A stretch of DNA of 64,000 bases from UBA4582 sp038106185 (lineage in GTDB: Bacteria; Pseudomonadota; Gammaproteobacteria; Pseudomonadales; Azotimanducaceae). The position numbers were made by a program, and so were the translations under genes. The DNA is taken from NCBI GenBank assembly GCA_038106185.1, contig JAYODE010000007.1, positions 1 to 64,000 of the forward strand. The letters run 5' to 3'. Below, one piece after another: positions 15,556 through 25,326 of the stretch. A model generated the notes under the pieces. The model ran no database searches. It was not told where the DNA came from and saw only the letters and a list, made by a program, of their open reading frames with translations. Position 1 is the first letter of the stretch, and each line of letters opens with the position of its first letter.

Positions 15556-16919
15556 CTAATCCCGATTACAAGGTAGCCGACATAGGTCTGGCGGCCTTTG
15601 GCCACGCAGAGATCGCACTGGCAGAGGCTGAAATGCCCGCGCTGATGACATTACGCGAAAAATACATGCAACAGCAGCCGCTCAAGGATGCTCGCATCAT
15701 GGGCTGCATTCACATGACGATTCAAACGGCTGTGCTGATGGAGACGCTGGTCGCGCTCGGCGCTGAGCTCCGCTGGTCTTCCTGCAACATTTTTTCTACC
15801 CAGGATCATGCAGCCGCCGCCATGGCCGACAAGAATATTCCAACATTTGCCTGGAAAGGCGAGACTGAGGAAGAGTTTCTATGGTGTATCGAGCAAACCA
15901 TTCTGAAAGATGGTAAGCCCTGGAACGCCAACATGATTCTCGATGACGGTGGCGACCTGACCCAAATGGTCCATGAAAAATATCCGGAGATGCTTGACTC
16001 GATCCATGGCATCACGGAAGAAACCACGACCGGTGTCCATCGTTTGATTGAAATGATGGCCAAGGGTGAGCTGAAGGTCCCCGCCATCAATGTTAACGAT
16101 TCGGTCACCAAATCCAAGAACGACAATAAGTATGGCTGTCGTCACAGCCTTAATGATGCCATCAAGCGCGCGACCGACATGCTAATGGCAGGTAAGCGGG
16201 CGCTGGTTATTGGTTACGGTGACGTCGGCAAGGGTTCCGCCCAGAGCCTGCGCCAGGAAGGCATGATAGTCCGGGTGGTCGAGATCGATCCTATCTGCGC
16301 GATGCAGGCCTGCATGGACGGCTATGAAGTCGTTTCGCCATACAAACAAGGTTTGAACACCGGCAAGCTCGAGGACGTAGACACGCGACTGCTGGGTGAG
16401 ACGGATATGATTGTCACCTGCACGGGCAACGTCAATGTCTGCGACGCAAACCTCTTACGCAGCGTCAGCAGGAATGCGATCGTCTGCAACATCGGTCATT
16501 TTGATACAGAAATAGACACCAAGTTCATGCGAGATAACTGGCGTTGGGAAAACGTCAAGCCTCAGGTCGACAAGATTTATCGAAGTGACGACCCAAAGGA
16601 CTATCTGATACTGCTGTCAGAAGGTCGCTTAGTGAACCTGGGCAATGCTACTGGACACCCCTCGCGTATTATGGACGGCTCCTTTGCAAACCAGGTCCTT
16701 GCCCAAATGTACCTGTTTGAACGTCAGTGGGCTGACCATGATCCGCAGCAACGTCCACCTATTACGGTCGAAGTACTGCCAAAGGCGCTTGATGAAGAAG
16801 TTGCCGGCTACATGGTTAAGGGCTTTGGTGGTGTCATCACGCAGTTGACCGAAGGTCAGGCGAAATATATTGGTGTCAGCACAGCAGGTCCCTTCAAGCC
16901 AGAAGCCTATAAATACTAG
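15552..16919 (+). CDS. ahcY: adenosylhomocysteinase
   Basis: 455-residue cytosolic NAD-dependent enzyme that hydrolyses S-adenosylhomocysteine to homocysteine and adenosine, relieving product inhibition of methyltransferases. The substrate-binding region contains the family segments CNIFSTQDHAAAA and DDGGDLT; the Rossmann motif GYGDVGKG follows, and the protein ends in FKPEAYKY as the family does. Its presence indicates a one-step SAH pathway rather than Pfs/LuxS. It is translationally coupled to the SahR-like gene and ends at a terminator hairpin. Confidence 0.96.
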   Translation: MTNPDYKVADIGLAAFGHAEIALAEAEMPALMTLREKYMQQQPLKDARIMGCIHMTIQTAVLMETLVALGAELRWSSCNIFSTQDHAAAAMADKNIPTFAWKGETEEEFLWCIEQTILKDGKPWNANMILDDGGDLTQMVHEKYPEMLDSIHGITEETTTGVHRLIEMMAKGELKVPAINVNDSVTKSKNDNKYGCRHSLNDAIKRATDMLMAGKRALVIGYGDVGKGSAQSLRQEGMIVRVVEIDPICAMQACMDGYEVVSPYKQGLNTGKLEDVDTRLLGETDMIVTCTGNVNVCDANLLRSVSRNAIVCNIGHFDTEIDTKFMRDNWRWENVKPQVDKIYRSDDPKDYLILLSEGRLVNLGNATGHPSRIMDGSFANQVLAQMYLFERQWADHDPQQRPPITVEVLPKALDEEVAGYMVKGFGGVITQLTEGQAKYIGVSTAGPFKPEAYKY

Positions 16920-16937
16920 GCAATCCCTTCTTGGGAG

Positions 16938-16968
16938 CTTCGCAGGTCGGGATCTCTGATCTGCGAAG
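16938..16968 (+). terminator. terminator after ahcY
   Basis: CTTCGCAG (16938-16945) pairs perfectly with CTGCGAAG (16961-16968) across a 15-base loop that can extend the stem slightly. A T-rich TTGGTTTGCT follows. Confidence 0.6.
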
Positions 16969-17065
16969 TTGGTTTGCTACCGCTTGAGGCATCGGCATCG
17001 ACTCTGCGCGACAGATCGGCGACAATGCGGCGCACCTTTCGCCACCTGCCATTAAGCTCACTGCC

Positions 17066-17932
17066 ATGCGACCAGAATTAAAAGACCTGCTTGAACTTCT
17101 TAACCTCGAGCAAATTGAAGTCAATGTCTTTCGAGGCGTCAGTCCTAACGAAGGCTGGCAGCGAGTGTATGGCGGACAAGTCCTTGGCCAGGCACTGGTG
17201 GCTGCTTCTCGTACCGTAGAGGACGTCACCCGCGCTGCGCATTCATTGCACGGCTACTTTTTACGGCCTGGTGATACGACGATTCCCATCGTCTACAAGG
17301 TCGATCGTATCCGCGACGGCAATAGCTTTACCACTCGCCGAGTGGTTGCCCTGCAAAGGGGCCAAGCAATATTTAGTATGGCCGTCTCGTTTCAAGTCAT
17401 CGAATCTGGTTTTGAGCACCAGTTTGATATGCCTTACGTCAAACCACCGGAGCAATGTCAGAGCTATGCCGATCTACGCAAGCTGTACGCCGAGGATGTT
17501 CCTGAAGCATACAAGACATCAGTGAACCGACCGCAGCCCATCGACATGCGTTTTGCGGAACCCTTCAATGAATTCAAGCCACAAAAGATGCCTCCATCTC
17601 AGCACTGCTGGATCAAAACCGTGGACACCATGCCCGACGATATTCGTCTTAACCAGTGCTTGTTAGCCTACGCGTCTGACATGACCTTGATTGATACCGC
17701 CGCACGACCTCATGGTGTCGCTTGGACTGACGATAAATTTCAAGTCGCAAGCCTTGATCACGCCATGTGGTTTCACCGTCCATTTCGAACGGACGAATGG
17801 CTACTCTACGCTCAGGACAGTCCTTTTGCTGGCGGTGGTCGAGGCTTGAGCAGAGGTAGCATTTATACCCAATCCGGCGCGCTGATTGCGTCTGTTGCTC
17901 AGGAAGGCTTGATGCGATTGCATCCCGCCTGA
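17066..17932 (+). CDS. tesB: acyl-CoA thioesterase II
   Basis: 288-residue double hot-dog thioesterase, the normal TesB length. The N-terminal half has RVYGGQVLGQALVAA, the C-terminal half has LAYASDMTLIDTA and ASLDHAMWFHRPF, and the Gln in SVAQEGL completes the Asp-Thr/Ser-Gln catalytic set. It hydrolyses medium and long acyl-CoA esters to free fatty acids and CoA in the cytosol, probably as an overflow valve in beta-oxidation. It is monocistronic, bracketed by terminators on both sides. Confidence 0.93.
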   Translation: MRPELKDLLELLNLEQIEVNVFRGVSPNEGWQRVYGGQVLGQALVAASRTVEDVTRAAHSLHGYFLRPGDTTIPIVYKVDRIRDGNSFTTRRVVALQRGQAIFSMAVSFQVIESGFEHQFDMPYVKPPEQCQSYADLRKLYAEDVPEAYKTSVNRPQPIDMRFAEPFNEFKPQKMPPSQHCWIKTVDTMPDDIRLNQCLLAYASDMTLIDTAARPHGVAWTDDKFQVASLDHAMWFHRPFRTDEWLLYAQDSPFAGGGRGLSRGSIYTQSGALIASVAQEGLMRLHPA

Positions 17933-18020
17933 AGTGCATCAAGCGAGGTATTCGCAACGCCTGACGACAGGAATCCCAGCAATCAGCGGATCTGATCAGA
18001 TCCAATAGAAATCCATGATA

Positions 18021-18055
18021 AAAGCCCATTAGCTGTACAATTGTCAGTGGGCTTT
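18021..18055 (+). terminator. terminator after tesB
   Basis: AAAGCCCA (18021-18028) pairs with TGGGCTTT (18048-18055). The A-rich left arm and T-rich right arm are typical of a Rho-independent terminator and may work in both directions. Confidence 0.65.
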
Positions 18056-18151
18056 ACATAATGCATCGCTTGCTTGTTTGCCAAAGCAACCCATTAAAGT
18101 GCCGTCTGTTTTTGCTGTGGCACATCCACCGGTTCATTGAAGGGATACCCC

Positions 18152-19111
18152 GTGACACTGAAGAACGCAGATAAACTGGCCAGCGTTGAGGTCATTCAGC
18201 ACAATTTTGAGCAGCGCAACTATATTTGCAGCCTCCAGATAGCGACTGCCGTGTTTCTGGCTTATCACCTTGGCAAACCGATCCTGATCGAGGGTCCTCC
18301 CGGCGTCGGTAAAACAGAACTGGCGAAAACCACGGCCGAACTGCTCGGTATCGAATGTATCAGGTTGCAATGCTATGAAGGGCTGGATGAATCCAAGGCG
18401 ATTTACGAGTGGAAATACGGTAAACAGTTGCTTTACACCCAAGTTCTGAAAGAGACATTGAGTGAAATTCTTGAGGGCGCCAAGGGGCTGGCTCAGTCAG
18501 TCGGTAAATTGCATGAATTTGGTGACATCTTCTTCTCGGAGGATTTCCTCGAACCCAGGCCTCTGCTGAAAGCGCTTAAAAACGACGAAGGCTGTGTCTT
18601 ACTGATTGACGAGGTGGACAAATCTGACCACGAGTTTGAGTCTCTGTTGCTTGAAATGCTCTCGGACTTTCAGCTGTCTATTCCTGAGATTGGTACGGTT
18701 AAAGCCAACCCGAACCGAAAGCCTCTGGTTTTTCTCACTAGCAATAACACACGAGAAATCAGTGATGCACTCAAGCGTCGCTGCCTGCATCTATATATTC
18801 CCTTTCCTGACGCTGCGCTTGAAAAGCAGATTATTCAGGCTCGAGTACCTGAGCTTGCCGAGAACCTGCGAAATCAGTTGGTGACGTTTATTCAGGAACT
18901 GCGCGAAATGGATCTGAAAAAAGTCCCTGCGATCAGCGAGACTATCGACTGGGCACGCACTCTGATCCTGCTGCATTCGGAATCCCTGAGTCCTGAACTG
19001 GTGCGCCAAACACTGAATGTGATCCTTAAGTTTCAAGAAGACATAGAGGCTGTAGATTCAGAATTGCAGACCCTCACTAACAAAGCTTTGAAGGGCAATC
19101 AGGGATCCTAA
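18152..19111 (+). CDS. MoxR-family AAA+ ATPase
   Basis: 319-residue AAA+ ATPase. Walker A is GPPGVGKTEL, Walker B is VLLIDEVDKS, and sensor and arginine-finger segments follow (FLTSNNTREISDALKRRCL). MoxR ATPases work with VWA-domain partners to mature or activate metalloenzymes and other complexes. GTG at 18152 is chosen because AAGGGA lies 6 bases before it; the upstream TTG at 18137 lacks a site. The VWA partner starts 1 base after the stop. No enzyme substrate such as a CO dehydrogenase is encoded nearby. Confidence 0.88.
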   Translation: MTLKNADKLASVEVIQHNFEQRNYICSLQIATAVFLAYHLGKPILIEGPPGVGKTELAKTTAELLGIECIRLQCYEGLDESKAIYEWKYGKQLLYTQVLKETLSEILEGAKGLAQSVGKLHEFGDIFFSEDFLEPRPLLKALKNDEGCVLLIDEVDKSDHEFESLLLEMLSDFQLSIPEIGTVKANPNRKPLVFLTSNNTREISDALKRRCLHLYIPFPDAALEKQIIQARVPELAENLRNQLVTFIQELREMDLKKVPAISETIDWARTLILLHSESLSPELVRQTLNVILKFQEDIEAVDSELQTLTNKALKGNQGS

Positions 19112-19112
19112 C

Positions 19113-20570
19113 GTGGTAGATTCGACCCTGGTGGATTTTGTCAAAGCGCTGCGCAACGCAGACCTGAAGGTCTCGCCGGCTGAAACGCTGGATGCGATGC
19201 AATGCATGGATTTGGTGGGGTACCAAGACCGACGCTTTCTCAAAGATTCACTGGCTATGGTTCTGGCAAAAACCACAGATGAAAAGGATGCGTTTGAGAC
19301 CTGTTTCAATCGTTTTTTTACTGCCGACAAATTTCGTCAGGAAACAACCGATGAGCTTGAGGGCGGCAAGGGGGATGATTCCTTCGATGATGGCGACCTT
19401 GATGATGACTCAAGCGGCAACCAACAATCTGGCAAAGGTGGTGGTCAAGGTGGCGGCAAGGGTGCCGGTGAGCAGCAAGCAGAAGAAGAGATTGCCGGCC
19501 TGCCACCCACTTCAACACTGGGCAAACTGTTGCTCCAGGGCAGCCGCGCCGAACTGATGATTCAGATTGCCGAGTCCGGTCGCGCAGTCGAGGTCAACCA
19601 GATTGTTGTATTCACGCAGAAAGGCCTCTACACCCGCAAAATTATGGATGCCATGGGCCTCAAAGGCCTGCAGGACGAGATCGGTGAACTTCAAACCCGA
19701 GCAGGTAAACCCGAGCAACAGCTGGCCGGACGACTCAAGGTGGCCAGAGATCAGCTTCGTGAACGGGTTCGCGATTACGTCGAACGGCAGTTTTTTCTTC
19801 ACGCAGATGAGCAAGGCAAGCAACTTCGAGAAGAGCTGCTGAAAAAAGTCAAACTCTCCAGCCTCGAAAAACGCAATTTTAAGGACGTGCAGGAAATCGT
19901 CCTAAAAATGGCCAAGAAGCTGATCGCGATTCACTCAAAGCGCCGCAAGACGTATAAACGTGGCCAACTGGACGTGCGCAAAACCCTGCGGCATAACATG
20001 CAGTACGACGGCATGTTTTTCGACCTGCGATGGAAGGCCAGCAAGGTCGACAGACCCAAGGTGATGTGTATTTGTGACGTCAGCGGCTCAGTCAGCAATT
20101 ACTCTCGGTTCCTGCTGATGTTTCTGTATAGCCTGGCCAGTATCTTACCCAAAGCCCGTTCCTTCGCTTTCTCATCTGATCTGGGAGAGGTCACCAGACT
20201 GTTTGAAGACAGCAGTCTTGAGGATGCCTTGTCGAAAACCATGCGCGACTATGGCAACGGCTCAACAGATTATGGCCGAATGTTCCAGGATTTTAAAAAT
20301 CACTGTATGGACGATGTGAATAATAAAACCACCATTATTATTCTGGGCGATGCACGAAACAATTACGGTGATGCACGCGCCGAAATACTTCGTGAAATGT
20401 ATGACAAGGCCAAGCGGGTGATCTGGTTGAATCCCGAGCCCCGCTCGAGTTGGGCGGTTGGCGACTCGGAAATGAAGAAATACACGGCCGCCTGTCACCA
20501 AGCCGAAGTCTGCAACTCACTGCAGCACCTGGAACGCGTAGTCTCGAATCTCCTCAAAACGGCCGGCTAA
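19113..20570 (+). CDS. VWA-domain protein (CoxE-like), partner of the MoxR ATPase
   Basis: 485-residue protein. The N-terminal helical region is followed by an acidic/glycine-rich low-complexity linker (about 85-125, with repeated GGGQGGGKG) and a C-terminal VWA domain whose MIDAS motif is CDVSGSVS. The start is GTG, one base downstream of the ATPase stop, so the pair is coupled. Together they form an AAA+/MIDAS chaperone pair of the CoxD/CoxE type. The client is not apparent. A second AAA+/VWA pair of CobS/CobT type lies at 32.2-35.0 kb. Confidence 0.85.
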   Translation: MVDSTLVDFVKALRNADLKVSPAETLDAMQCMDLVGYQDRRFLKDSLAMVLAKTTDEKDAFETCFNRFFTADKFRQETTDELEGGKGDDSFDDGDLDDDSSGNQQSGKGGGQGGGKGAGEQQAEEEIAGLPPTSTLGKLLLQGSRAELMIQIAESGRAVEVNQIVVFTQKGLYTRKIMDAMGLKGLQDEIGELQTRAGKPEQQLAGRLKVARDQLRERVRDYVERQFFLHADEQGKQLREELLKKVKLSSLEKRNFKDVQEIVLKMAKKLIAIHSKRRKTYKRGQLDVRKTLRHNMQYDGMFFDLRWKASKVDRPKVMCICDVSGSVSNYSRFLLMFLYSLASILPKARSFAFSSDLGEVTRLFEDSSLEDALSKTMRDYGNGSTDYGRMFQDFKNHCMDDVNNKTTIIILGDARNNYGDARAEILREMYDKAKRVIWLNPEPRSSWAVGDSEMKKYTAACHQAEVCNSLQHLERVVSNLLKTAG

Positions 20571-20582
20571 CTCGACACGCCA

Positions 20583-20605
20583 GGCACTGCTGCCATTGCA
20601 GTGCC
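20583..20605 (+). terminator. terminator after the MoxR-VWA pair
   Basis: GGCACTGC (20583-20590) and GCAGTGCC (20598-20605) form a perfect 8-bp stem with a 7-base loop, followed by a short TTT. Confidence 0.55.
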
Positions 20606-20688
20606 TTTGCTGAGCGTGCGCCCTGACGCTAGATCGTTAACCCTCTTTCTTTCTGCCGGTGGTTCGCCTGGCGCAAGACCTTTCTTAG

Positions 20689-20786
20689 CGCCATCCTTTT
20701 CATGCAGACCTTTTCAAGCAGACCTTTTCAAGCAGACCTTTTCATGCTGTCCTTTTGATGCAGACCTTTTCGTGCTGACCTTCTCA
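20689..20786. repeat. tandem repeat, 14-bp unit x7
   Basis: Seven units of the AGCAGACCTTTTCA type, with units 3 and 4 identical and the others carrying 1-4 changes. It fills most of the 318-bp gap between the VWA gene and the ECF sigma gene, so it lies in the sigma gene's upstream region. The unit resembles that of the array at 25327-25470 read on the opposite strand. Confidence 0.85.
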
Positions 20787-20888
20787 AACGGTCTGCCCAG
20801 ACATGGCCTCACGGTGGTCAAGCATGGTAGTATTCCTGCCAGAGATGTTAAGCAGCAAATTTACCTCGTGTCACTCGCTAACGGCTGA

Positions 20889-21428
20889 ATGGCAATTATG
20901 GCAAATAAAGCGTCAACCTCTCAGAACCAGTTACTCTCTGCGCTCGTCGCCGAGCTCAGCCTACCGTTAGTCAGGCATCTGGCTAAAAAGGGCTGGAGTA
21001 CTGATGACGCCAACGACTTGGCCCAAGAAGCCTTCCTCCGCATGCACAAGTTCCAGCAGTCGCAACCCCTGGAAAATGCGCGCGGCTTTCTTTTCAAAAC
21101 AGCCAACAACCTGGCTATTGATCAATTACGACGCTCCAAACTCCATGTGAATTACCTGCTAGCTGCATCAACTCCAGAGACCGGCCAAGAGGATGAGAAT
21201 CGCTCAGCACCGTCTCCGGAACGCACTCTGGCTGCGAAACAGGAACTCGCGCAACTCTATGAGCTCATCGATAAACTGCCAAACAAGATCAAGGTCGCAT
21301 TTTTGCTACACCGTGGCAGAGGTCTTAGCTACTCGGAAATCGCTGCCGAGATGGGCGTCTCCAACAGCATGGTGGAGAAATATATTACTGAAGCGTTGAA
21401 ATTACTGCGTCGTGAAATAGCCCGTTAG
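20889..21428 (+). CDS. ECF-type RNA polymerase sigma factor
   Basis: 179-residue sigma factor with region 2 (about 20-85, DDANDLAQEAFLRMHKFQ and NLAIDQLRR) and region 4 (about 115-175, LPNKIKVAFLLHRGRGLSYSEIAAEMGVS). It has the FecI-like form. Such factors usually drive a TonB-dependent receptor gene, and one follows at 22075. Neither an anti-sigma (FecR) gene nor an N-terminal signalling domain in the receptor is present. Two ATG codons (20889 and 20898) are possible and neither has a clear ribosome-binding site. Confidence 0.85.
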   Translation: MAIMANKASTSQNQLLSALVAELSLPLVRHLAKKGWSTDDANDLAQEAFLRMHKFQQSQPLENARGFLFKTANNLAIDQLRRSKLHVNYLLAASTPETGQEDENRSAPSPERTLAAKQELAQLYELIDKLPNKIKVAFLLHRGRGLSYSEIAAEMGVSNSMVEKYITEALKLLRREIAR

Positions 21429-21569
21429 CTCGCTCATGGTTCGCAGCAAGCGCTCACCAACCTGCTCCACACTTTTTGCACGGGGTACTGCATTTACTCT
21501 GCCACTGGTTAAACTTTTGAGCCGCTTTCGAGCAGAACTGAAAAAATTGTGACCTTTCGCATCTGCCTG

Positions 21570-21621
21570 TTTCGATATCGACTTTCGAAATCGACTTTCG
21601 ATATCAACTTTCAGTATTGAA
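21570..21621. repeat. tandem repeat, 13-bp unit x4
   Basis: Units of TTTCGATATCGAC; the core TCGATATCGA is itself a perfect 10-base palindrome. The fourth unit is diverged. It lies between the sigma factor and the TonB receptor. Confidence 0.75.
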
Positions 21622-21779
21622 CGGTTTCTGCGCCAAAAATCATCTTTCTTCATATTTCCTATCTTTTATCCAATTATTTTCCATTTTCATTGGGGTACTG
21701 CCTGGCTTGTCCGTCTTTCAATTACCGGCGAATACATTCGCCGGCACGACACCTGCTTTGCAGACCGGCTATTCAGAAC

Positions 21780-22004
21780 GTCTATTGCATAACGGCTTTT
21801 GCAGAACAGCTTTTGCAGAACNNNNNNNNNNNNNNNNNNNNNNNNNNNNNNNNNNNNNNNNNNNNNNNNNNNNNNNNNNNNNNNNNNNNNNNNNNNNNNN
21901 NNNNNNNNNNNNNNNNNNNNNGCTTTTGCAGAACAGCTTTTGCAGAACGGCTTTTGCAGAACGGCTTTTGCAGAACAGCTTTTGCAGAACGGCTTTTGCA
22001 TAAA
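21780..22004. repeat. tandem repeat, 14-bp unit, interrupted by assembly gap
   Basis: Units of GGCTTTTGCAGAAC alternating with AGCTTTTGCAGAAC. About three units precede a 100-N gap (21822-21921) and six follow to 22004; a diverged partial unit lies just upstream. Array length is unknown. It ends 70 bases before the receptor start codon, so it occupies the receptor's leader or promoter region. It is open in several frames, but the varied frames and lack of a start site argue against coding. Confidence 0.9.
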
Positions 22005-22074
22005 GCCAGGACGACAGAGTTTGCCCAGCAAGGCGCCACTAAATCACTATCCAATGAGTTTGGGGGAAGATGCT

Positions 22075-25056
22075 ATGTTGAGAAAAACACCACTAGCGAC
22101 CGCGATTAGCTCTGCGTCGCTCGCGAGTGCCTTGGTCGCCACCAGTGTGGCCATGCCAGCATTCGGAGCCGACGAGGCTATCATCGATGAAGTCGTAGTT
22201 ACAGGCACCCGGATCAAACGCGCAGACCTCGAAAGCGCCAGCCCGGTCACCGTAATTAGCCGCCAAGAGATTGAAAATAAGGGTTTTACTGATGTCGGCC
22301 AGTTACTGCAGCGTATGCCTTCCATGGCCGGATCACCTATCGGCACTACCACCAACAACGGTGGTGACGGTTCTGTACAAATCGATCTGCGGGGTCTTGG
22401 TGTGGTTCGAACCCTGACGTTGGTTGATGGTAAGCGTACGGTTGACGGTGGCGACTATCAGACCATTCCGGCGACCATGATTGAACGCGTTGAGATACTC
22501 AAAGATGGTGCATCAGCAGTCTATGGCGCTGACGCGGTTGCAGGTGTTGTCAACATCATCACACGGCGTGATTTTGAAGGGCTTAAGGTTGAAGCGTTTA
22601 CCACCGACTACAACAATATGAAGTCTGGCAAGCAAGACAGTTACAATTTCATTGCCGGAAAGTCGTTTGATGGCGGGAACTTCATGTTTGGTGGCGAGTA
22701 TGTCAAGCAGGAAGAAGCCTATCAATCTGATGCGCCTTGGGCTTTCTTTCAAGACTCCTACTATATCTACCCTGGTGGTTGCGAAGCGCAGCTGACGGCA
22801 CCCTACGACGGCACGCCGACTGGCGGCTGTTATACGGTTGGTTCTTCACGTATACCCGAAAGCCGTCTGAACACCACCGAGTATGTTCAACGTAAGAACG
22901 CTGACGGCACACCCAGGTTGTATGACCCTATCAACGACGCCTTGAATGGCGAGGCCGGATACAATCCAGCGAATGCGGTGCCTACCTTCAGCACATCCAA
23001 AGTTTTTATGAATGAGGGTAATGGCCTGGTGGCCTATGACGGTCGCACTTACAACTATGCGCCAGTGAACTACATTCAGACGCCCTACGAGCGGACAAAC
23101 CTGTTTGCCCACCTGAATTACGCGCTGACAGATGACGTGAACGTATCTGCAGCTATGCGTTACAACAAGCGCCAGTCAGCCCAGGAGTTGGCGCCACAAC
23201 CCTACAACTCGCCGACCGATCCCGCTTACAATGGCACCTACATTCCATTGGATCCGATCACCGGCCTGCCCCTGCGCGAAGTTGACGCCATTAACTCGGA
23301 TGGCGACACCATCAGCATTTATACTGCCAACCAAACCCTTGGCAGCGTTGTCGCTCCCATCGCCTATAGCGGTATTTCGCCAGATAACTATTACAACACC
23401 ACCGGTTTCGCTATTCGTGACGCCCGTCGGCGCATGGTAGAAACCACTCGCAGCTTTACTCAGGACGTTGACCAACTACAAGTCGTTTTTGGCCTTGACG
23501 GTGAGTTCAACGACATCACCTGGGATATCTACTACAACAAAGGATGGCGTGATCGCACAGACATTGACTATGGTCAGTTCTTTGGCGTCAACCTTGCCAA
23601 TGCTATGGGACCCTCGGCCGACCTGAATGGCGACGGGACTCCTGAGTGTTATACCAATATCACTGATGCCAGCACCCTCATCGCAAGTTGCGTACCCATG
23701 AACTTCTTCGGCGGGCCCGGTGCTTTGACACAGGCAATGATCGATTATGTCGCCATCGATCTGGTAGATACCTTTGAGCAAGAGACGGACCAGTACGGCT
23801 TTAGCTTGACCGGCTCTAGCCTGGAACTACCCGCTGGCGCACTCGGGTGGGCGGTTGGTTTCGAACATCGAGAAGAGGCCTATGCTTACAACCCGGATTC
23901 TGGCAAGCAAAAGGGCGCAGTCACCGGCAACAAGGGGGCTGGAACAACCGGTGGCTACCGCTCAGACAGCGTGTTTGGCGAGTTGCTGATACCCGTATTT
24001 GACAATGGCGAGCAATCAGTGACGATGACTGCCGGACTGAGATGGGACGATTTCAGCACATTTGGCGATGATACGACCTATCAACTTGGCCTCGAAGCGA
24101 ATGTGACACAGGATCTGAAACTGCGAGCCACCTATGGCGAAGTTTTTCGTGCGCCCAACATCAGCGAGTCTTTTGCGGGGGTCGTGGATGACTTCCCCAC
24201 TTACAAGGATCCCTGTATTCCAGCAGAAGGCTCAGCACTGCCGCCAGGCTGCGCACAGGAAGGGGTTCAACTTGACTCACAGGTATTGGCCAGAGTTGGC
24301 GGCAATCCTAATTTGACAGCCGAGTTTGGCGACACCTTTACCGCAGGTCTGGTGTATACGCCTGAGTTCGCCTACGGCTCAGCGTCTCTCACGATCGATT
24401 ACTGGAAAACCGACCTGGAGGACTTGATCAGTACGCTTGGAGTTAACTATATCCTTGATGATTGCTACAACAAGGAAAACGCCAACTCTTGCGCTTTGAT
24501 CACTCGCCGGGCCGACTATAGCATTGCGCAAATACTGGATGCGCCCTTGAATGTCGCCCTTGCTACGGCTGAAGGCGTTGATACTGAAGTACGTTATACC
24601 TTTGATACTGAGTACGGTCAGTTTGACGCCTCGGTTTTATGGTCGCATATGCTTGAGCGAACTCAACAGGCATTTGCTGGTGATGACATAGAGGATATCG
24701 CCGGCACCTACGATGGCGACAATGCCTATGCTGAAGATAAGGTCAGCTATTCCATAGACTGGTCAAGAGGTGATTTTCATGTTGCTTACCTGGGTGAGAT
24801 GATTGGCTCTATGACAGGTGACGATGCTTTTGGCGTAGGTTACACCCAGAGCATTGATTCGCAGCTCTACCACGATATCATTCTGGGTTACTCCTACAAG
24901 GATAGCGGCTTGAGCGCGACAGTTGGCCTTACCAATATCACCGATGAGGAGCCACCTTTCATCGACACCGGCTTTAACGCCAAGACCGACCCGTCAACCT
25001 ATAGATTATTTGGGCGCGGCTACTATGTGCGATTGTCCTGGGAAATGAGCGAGTAA
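22075..25056 (+). CDS. TonB-dependent outer-membrane receptor
   Basis: 993-residue receptor. A signal peptide ends near PAFGA, the TonB box region is DEVVVTGTRI, the plug domain spans about 50-165 (SPVTVISRQEIENKGFTDVG, then GASAVYGADAVAGVVNIITR), and a large barrel follows to the C-terminus. It carries uptake of a bulky substrate across the outer membrane using TonB energy; the substrate cannot be read from sequence. It has no N-terminal signalling (STN) domain. The ATG at 22075 follows GGGGGAAG; longer upstream frames run through the tandem array and gap and are rejected. Confidence 0.92.
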   Translation: MLRKTPLATAISSASLASALVATSVAMPAFGADEAIIDEVVVTGTRIKRADLESASPVTVISRQEIENKGFTDVGQLLQRMPSMAGSPIGTTTNNGGDGSVQIDLRGLGVVRTLTLVDGKRTVDGGDYQTIPATMIERVEILKDGASAVYGADAVAGVVNIITRRDFEGLKVEAFTTDYNNMKSGKQDSYNFIAGKSFDGGNFMFGGEYVKQEEAYQSDAPWAFFQDSYYIYPGGCEAQLTAPYDGTPTGGCYTVGSSRIPESRLNTTEYVQRKNADGTPRLYDPINDALNGEAGYNPANAVPTFSTSKVFMNEGNGLVAYDGRTYNYAPVNYIQTPYERTNLFAHLNYALTDDVNVSAAMRYNKRQSAQELAPQPYNSPTDPAYNGTYIPLDPITGLPLREVDAINSDGDTISIYTANQTLGSVVAPIAYSGISPDNYYNTTGFAIRDARRRMVETTRSFTQDVDQLQVVFGLDGEFNDITWDIYYNKGWRDRTDIDYGQFFGVNLANAMGPSADLNGDGTPECYTNITDASTLIASCVPMNFFGGPGALTQAMIDYVAIDLVDTFEQETDQYGFSLTGSSLELPAGALGWAVGFEHREEAYAYNPDSGKQKGAVTGNKGAGTTGGYRSDSVFGELLIPVFDNGEQSVTMTAGLRWDDFSTFGDDTTYQLGLEANVTQDLKLRATYGEVFRAPNISESFAGVVDDFPTYKDPCIPAEGSALPPGCAQEGVQLDSQVLARVGGNPNLTAEFGDTFTAGLVYTPEFAYGSASLTIDYWKTDLEDLISTLGVNYILDDCYNKENANSCALITRRADYSIAQILDAPLNVALATAEGVDTEVRYTFDTEYGQFDASVLWSHMLERTQQAFAGDDIEDIAGTYDGDNAYAEDKVSYSIDWSRGDFHVAYLGEMIGSMTGDDAFGVGYTQSIDSQLYHDIILGYSYKDSGLSATVGLTNITDEEPPFIDTGFNAKTDPSTYRLFGRGYYVRLSWEMSE

Positions 25057-25092
25057 GCGGGTGTCTGCTTGTGAAACTTTGCGCCCTTTAGG

Positions 25093-25137
25093 CCAGTGAA
25101 CCATGCGCCAGTGAACCATGCGTCAGTGACATAGCAC
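25093..25137. repeat. tandem repeat, 15-bp unit x3
   Basis: Two identical units of CCAGTGAACCATGCG followed by a diverged third. It lies between the receptor stop codon and its terminator. Confidence 0.7.
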
Positions 25138-25154
25138 CTGAACTGGCAGAAAAG

Positions 25155-25180
25155 AAAAAGGCCGCGTAAGCGGCCTTTTT
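25155..25180 (+). terminator. terminator after the TonB receptor gene
   Basis: AAAAAGGCCGC (25155-25165) pairs perfectly with GCGGCCTTTTT (25170-25180) across a GTAA tetraloop, followed by more T. The A-tract and T-tract symmetry suggests it works on both strands. Confidence 0.92.
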
Positions 25181-25326
25181 TATGACCACTTGCTACGCCT
25201 TTAGGGCCTTCAGCCCAGCCTGCTATCTGAGTTTTTATCGCAGCGAACTACTCGCCAGTCACTGGTCTCAACCTGAAAGTGAGCGCATGTCCAGAATGAC
25301 TGAAAAACTCCGGATCAGCAGGTTAT

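Noticed and set aside
21799..22074. N-terminal extension of the TonB receptor through the 14-bp array
   Set aside because: The array is open in several frames only because of its composition and passes through an N gap. The ATG at 22075 with GGGGGAAG and an immediate signal peptide is the real start.
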